8,505 nt of DNA from Prevotella sp. UBA1378 (GTDB lineage: Bacteria > Bacteroidota > Bacteroidia > Bacteroidales > Bacteroidaceae): positions 12,320-20,824 of the forward strand of contig DBRC01000019.1 of assembly GCA_002305505.1 (NCBI GenBank), written 5' to 3'. The notes below the pieces were generated by a model. That model worked only from the letters and a program-made list of their open reading frames with translations. It ran no database searches and had not been told where the DNA came from. A program made the translations under genes and the position numbers. Positions 7,411 to 8,505 of this stretch are shown piece after piece (within the stretch, counting starts at the first letter, position 1; each line of letters begins with the position of its first letter).

Positions 7411-8322
7411 ATGAAACCAACTTTATTCTTATTAGCTGCCGGCATGGGGAGCCGCTATGGAGGCCTGAAACAGCTCGACGGATTGGGCCCTAACGGCGAG
7501 ACCATCATGGACTATTCTATTTATGATGCCATCCAAGCCGGGTTCGGTAAAATCGTGTGGGTTATCCGCAAGGATTTTGAAGAGCAGTTCCGTACGCAGA
7601 TTCTCTCCAAATATGCCGACAAGGTGCCCTGTGAGCTCTGTTTCCAGTCGATTGATGCGCTGCCCGAAGGGTTCAGCTGTCCTGAAGGCCGGCAGAAGCC
7701 GTGGGGTACAAACCATGCCGTGCTGATGGGTAAAGACGTTATCCGCGAGCCTTTCTGTGTTATCAACTGCGACGATTTCTATGGCCGCGATGCTTTCATG
7801 TCTATCGGCAAGTTCCTCAGCAAGTTGCCCGAGGGGGCGCAGAACGAGTATGCCATGGTCGGGTTCCGCTGCTGCAACACGCTGTCGGAGAACGGTTCGG
7901 TGGCCCGCGGCGTTTGCGTGTACGATGACCAGCACCATCTGCAGGACGTGGTGGAGCGCACGGAAATCATGCGCGTTGATGGGCCCATCTGTTACAAGGA
8001 TGAAGAAGGCAAATGGATACCGCTCGAGGAGAACGTGCCCGTAAGCATGAACATGTGGGGCTTTACGCCCGACTATTTCCGGTACAGCGAGGAGTATTTC
8101 AAGGAGTTCCTTTCCGACCCGAAGAACATGGAGAACCTGAAAGCCGAGTTCTTTATTCCGCTGATGGTGAACAAGCTCATCAACGACAAGGTGGCCACCG
8201 TGAAAGTGCTCGACACTACCAGCAAATGGTTTGGCGTAACTTACGCAGCCGACCGCCAAGATACCGTCGACCGCATCCAAAAGCTAATCGATGAGGGTGT
8301 TTATCCCTCTAAGCTGTTCTGA
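7411..8322 (+). CDS. Nucleotidyltransferase family protein (sugar-phosphate nucleotidyltransferase-like)
   Basis: A 303-residue cytoplasmic enzyme of the NTP_transferase (GT-A-like Rossmann) fold, which moves a nucleotidyl group from an NTP to a phosphorylated substrate, commonly a sugar 1-phosphate. Seen: the N-terminal nucleotide-binding signature LLAAGMGSRYGGLKQ (G11, G13, R15, K20), a variant of GxGTRxxPxTK; the base/substrate-contact region KPWGTNHAVL at about 96-105; and the metal-binding region CVINCDDFYG (D121, D122). A C-terminal SKWFGVTYAADRQDT at about 271-285 corresponds to the W-x-G-(V/I)-T block of such enzymes. Start: the ATG at 7411 gives MKPTLFLLAAG directly, the expected beginning of the fold; an in-frame TTG at 7372 lies inside the putative -7 element and is rejected. 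The gene has its own promoter-like element and is 89 bp from tamL, so it is probably a separate transcription unit. Substrate and nucleotide cannot be decided; no kinase or sugar pathway gene is in view. The family call is firm, the reaction beyond that is inference. Confidence 0.88.
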   Translation: MKPTLFLLAAGMGSRYGGLKQLDGLGPNGETIMDYSIYDAIQAGFGKIVWVIRKDFEEQFRTQILSKYADKVPCELCFQSIDALPEGFSCPEGRQKPWGTNHAVLMGKDVIREPFCVINCDDFYGRDAFMSIGKFLSKLPEGAQNEYAMVGFRCCNTLSENGSVARGVCVYDDQHHLQDVVERTEIMRVDGPICYKDEEGKWIPLEENVPVSMNMWGFTPDYFRYSEEYFKEFLSDPKNMENLKAEFFIPLMVNKLINDKVATVKVLDTTSKWFGVTYAADRQDTVDRIQKLIDEGVYPSKLF

Positions 8323-8505
8323 TTCTCGCTTCCCACGACGCAAGAGCGGGGATACCGTCCGGGACCTGTCCGGTGGTATCTCCGCTCTTGCTATAGCTTG
8401 TAGGGGTTGCTTCACGATGAGCTTACGCGTCTTGCCGTCTGCACCGCGCACAATGTTCACACCCTTGGTGGGTTTGCTGATGCGGTGCCCCCTTTGCGCT
8501 GCGGC
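8284..8505 (-). CDS. C-terminal end of a probable secreted/surface protein, partial (runs off right edge)
   Basis: Reading the minus strand from the right edge gives an open frame of 73 codons ending in TAG (8284-8286). Its first third, HRISKPTKGVNIVRGADGK followed by TRKLIVK (8410-8487), matches from memory the C-terminal tail found on many Bacteroidales extracellular proteins (G-R-R-I/V-x-K-P-T-K-G-I/V-N-I-V-R-x-x-D-G-x-x-K-K-V-x-V-K, usually followed at once by a stop). Here the codon after the final Lys is CAA (8407-8409), one base from TAA, and the frame runs on through the hairpin at 8340-8391 and 39 bp into the 3' end of the nucleotidyltransferase gene. The run-on part is Arg/Pro-rich and does not look like protein. 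Either a stop codon was lost or the annotated end really lies at the later TAG. The rest of the protein, and so its function, is outside the window. The tail assignment is inference from pattern memory. Confidence 0.5.
   Translation of the reverse strand, partial: AAAQRGHRISKPTKGVNIVRGADGKTRKLIVKQPLQAIARAEIPPDRSRTVSPLLRRGKRESEQLRGINTLID
8340..8391. terminator. Long-stem hairpin between convergent genes, probable bidirectional terminator
   Basis: Positions 8340-8356 pair with 8375-8391 over 17 consecutive base pairs, 16 Watson-Crick and one G:T at 8350/8381. Within the 18-nt loop CCGG (8359-8362) can pair with CCGG (8370-8373), adding a small inner helix. The structure begins 17 nt after the nucleotidyltransferase stop and ends 18 nt before the last Lys codon of the convergent gene's conserved tail, an almost symmetric placement. 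Neither flank has a clear T-tract, which weakens a classical intrinsic-terminator reading; it may instead act as a 3'-end-stabilising structure. Confidence 0.6.

Noticed and set aside
7432..8280. A 282-codon open frame on the minus strand opposite the nucleotidyltransferase
   Set aside because: Antisense shadow; the plus strand encodes an enzyme with intact motifs, and the antisense product has no recognisable domain.

Overview
The window looks like chromosomal DNA from a member of the Bacteroidales, probably with moderately high GC (codon third positions are strongly G/C). Three things point there: promoter -7 elements of the TAnnTTTG type with no clear Shine-Dalgarno sequences; a tamB gene followed by a lipoprotein-type TamA relative (TamL), an arrangement characteristic of Bacteroidetes; and, at the right edge, a minus-strand reading frame that resembles the C-terminal tail of Bacteroidales secreted proteins. 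The genus cannot be fixed from this sequence.

Layout. Positions 1-348 are an AT-rich, apparently divergent control region. It holds a good leftward promoter (172-203), a possible leftward microprotein (26-142), three tandem copies of a 16-bp repeat (224-271), and a weaker rightward promoter just before tamB. From 349 to 7321 lie tamB (1544 aa) and tamL (782 aa), which overlap by 11 bp and are almost certainly co-transcribed and translationally coupled. Together they form the Bacteroidetes form of the translocation and assembly module: TamB is an inner-membrane-anchored beta-rich periplasm-spanning protein, and TamL is an outer-membrane Omp85-family barrel with POTRA-like domains and a lipidated N-terminus. 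An 89-bp gap follows, with a weak terminator-like hairpin and a promoter for a nucleotidyltransferase (7411-8322). This enzyme probably activates a sugar phosphate or similar phosphorylated substrate with a nucleotide. A 17-bp-stem hairpin lies just after its stop. Beyond it, on the minus strand, is the tail end of a convergent gene that runs off the right edge.

Nothing here looks like a defence system, mobile element, CRISPR array or RNA gene. The main genes are conserved envelope-biogenesis and metabolic genes. The points worth a second look are small-scale: the 16-bp repeat array whose units contain -7 promoter matches, the leftward promoter with a tiny Cys-containing ORF, the apparent loss of a stop codon in the convergent gene's tail, and a charged helical segment in the middle of TamB.
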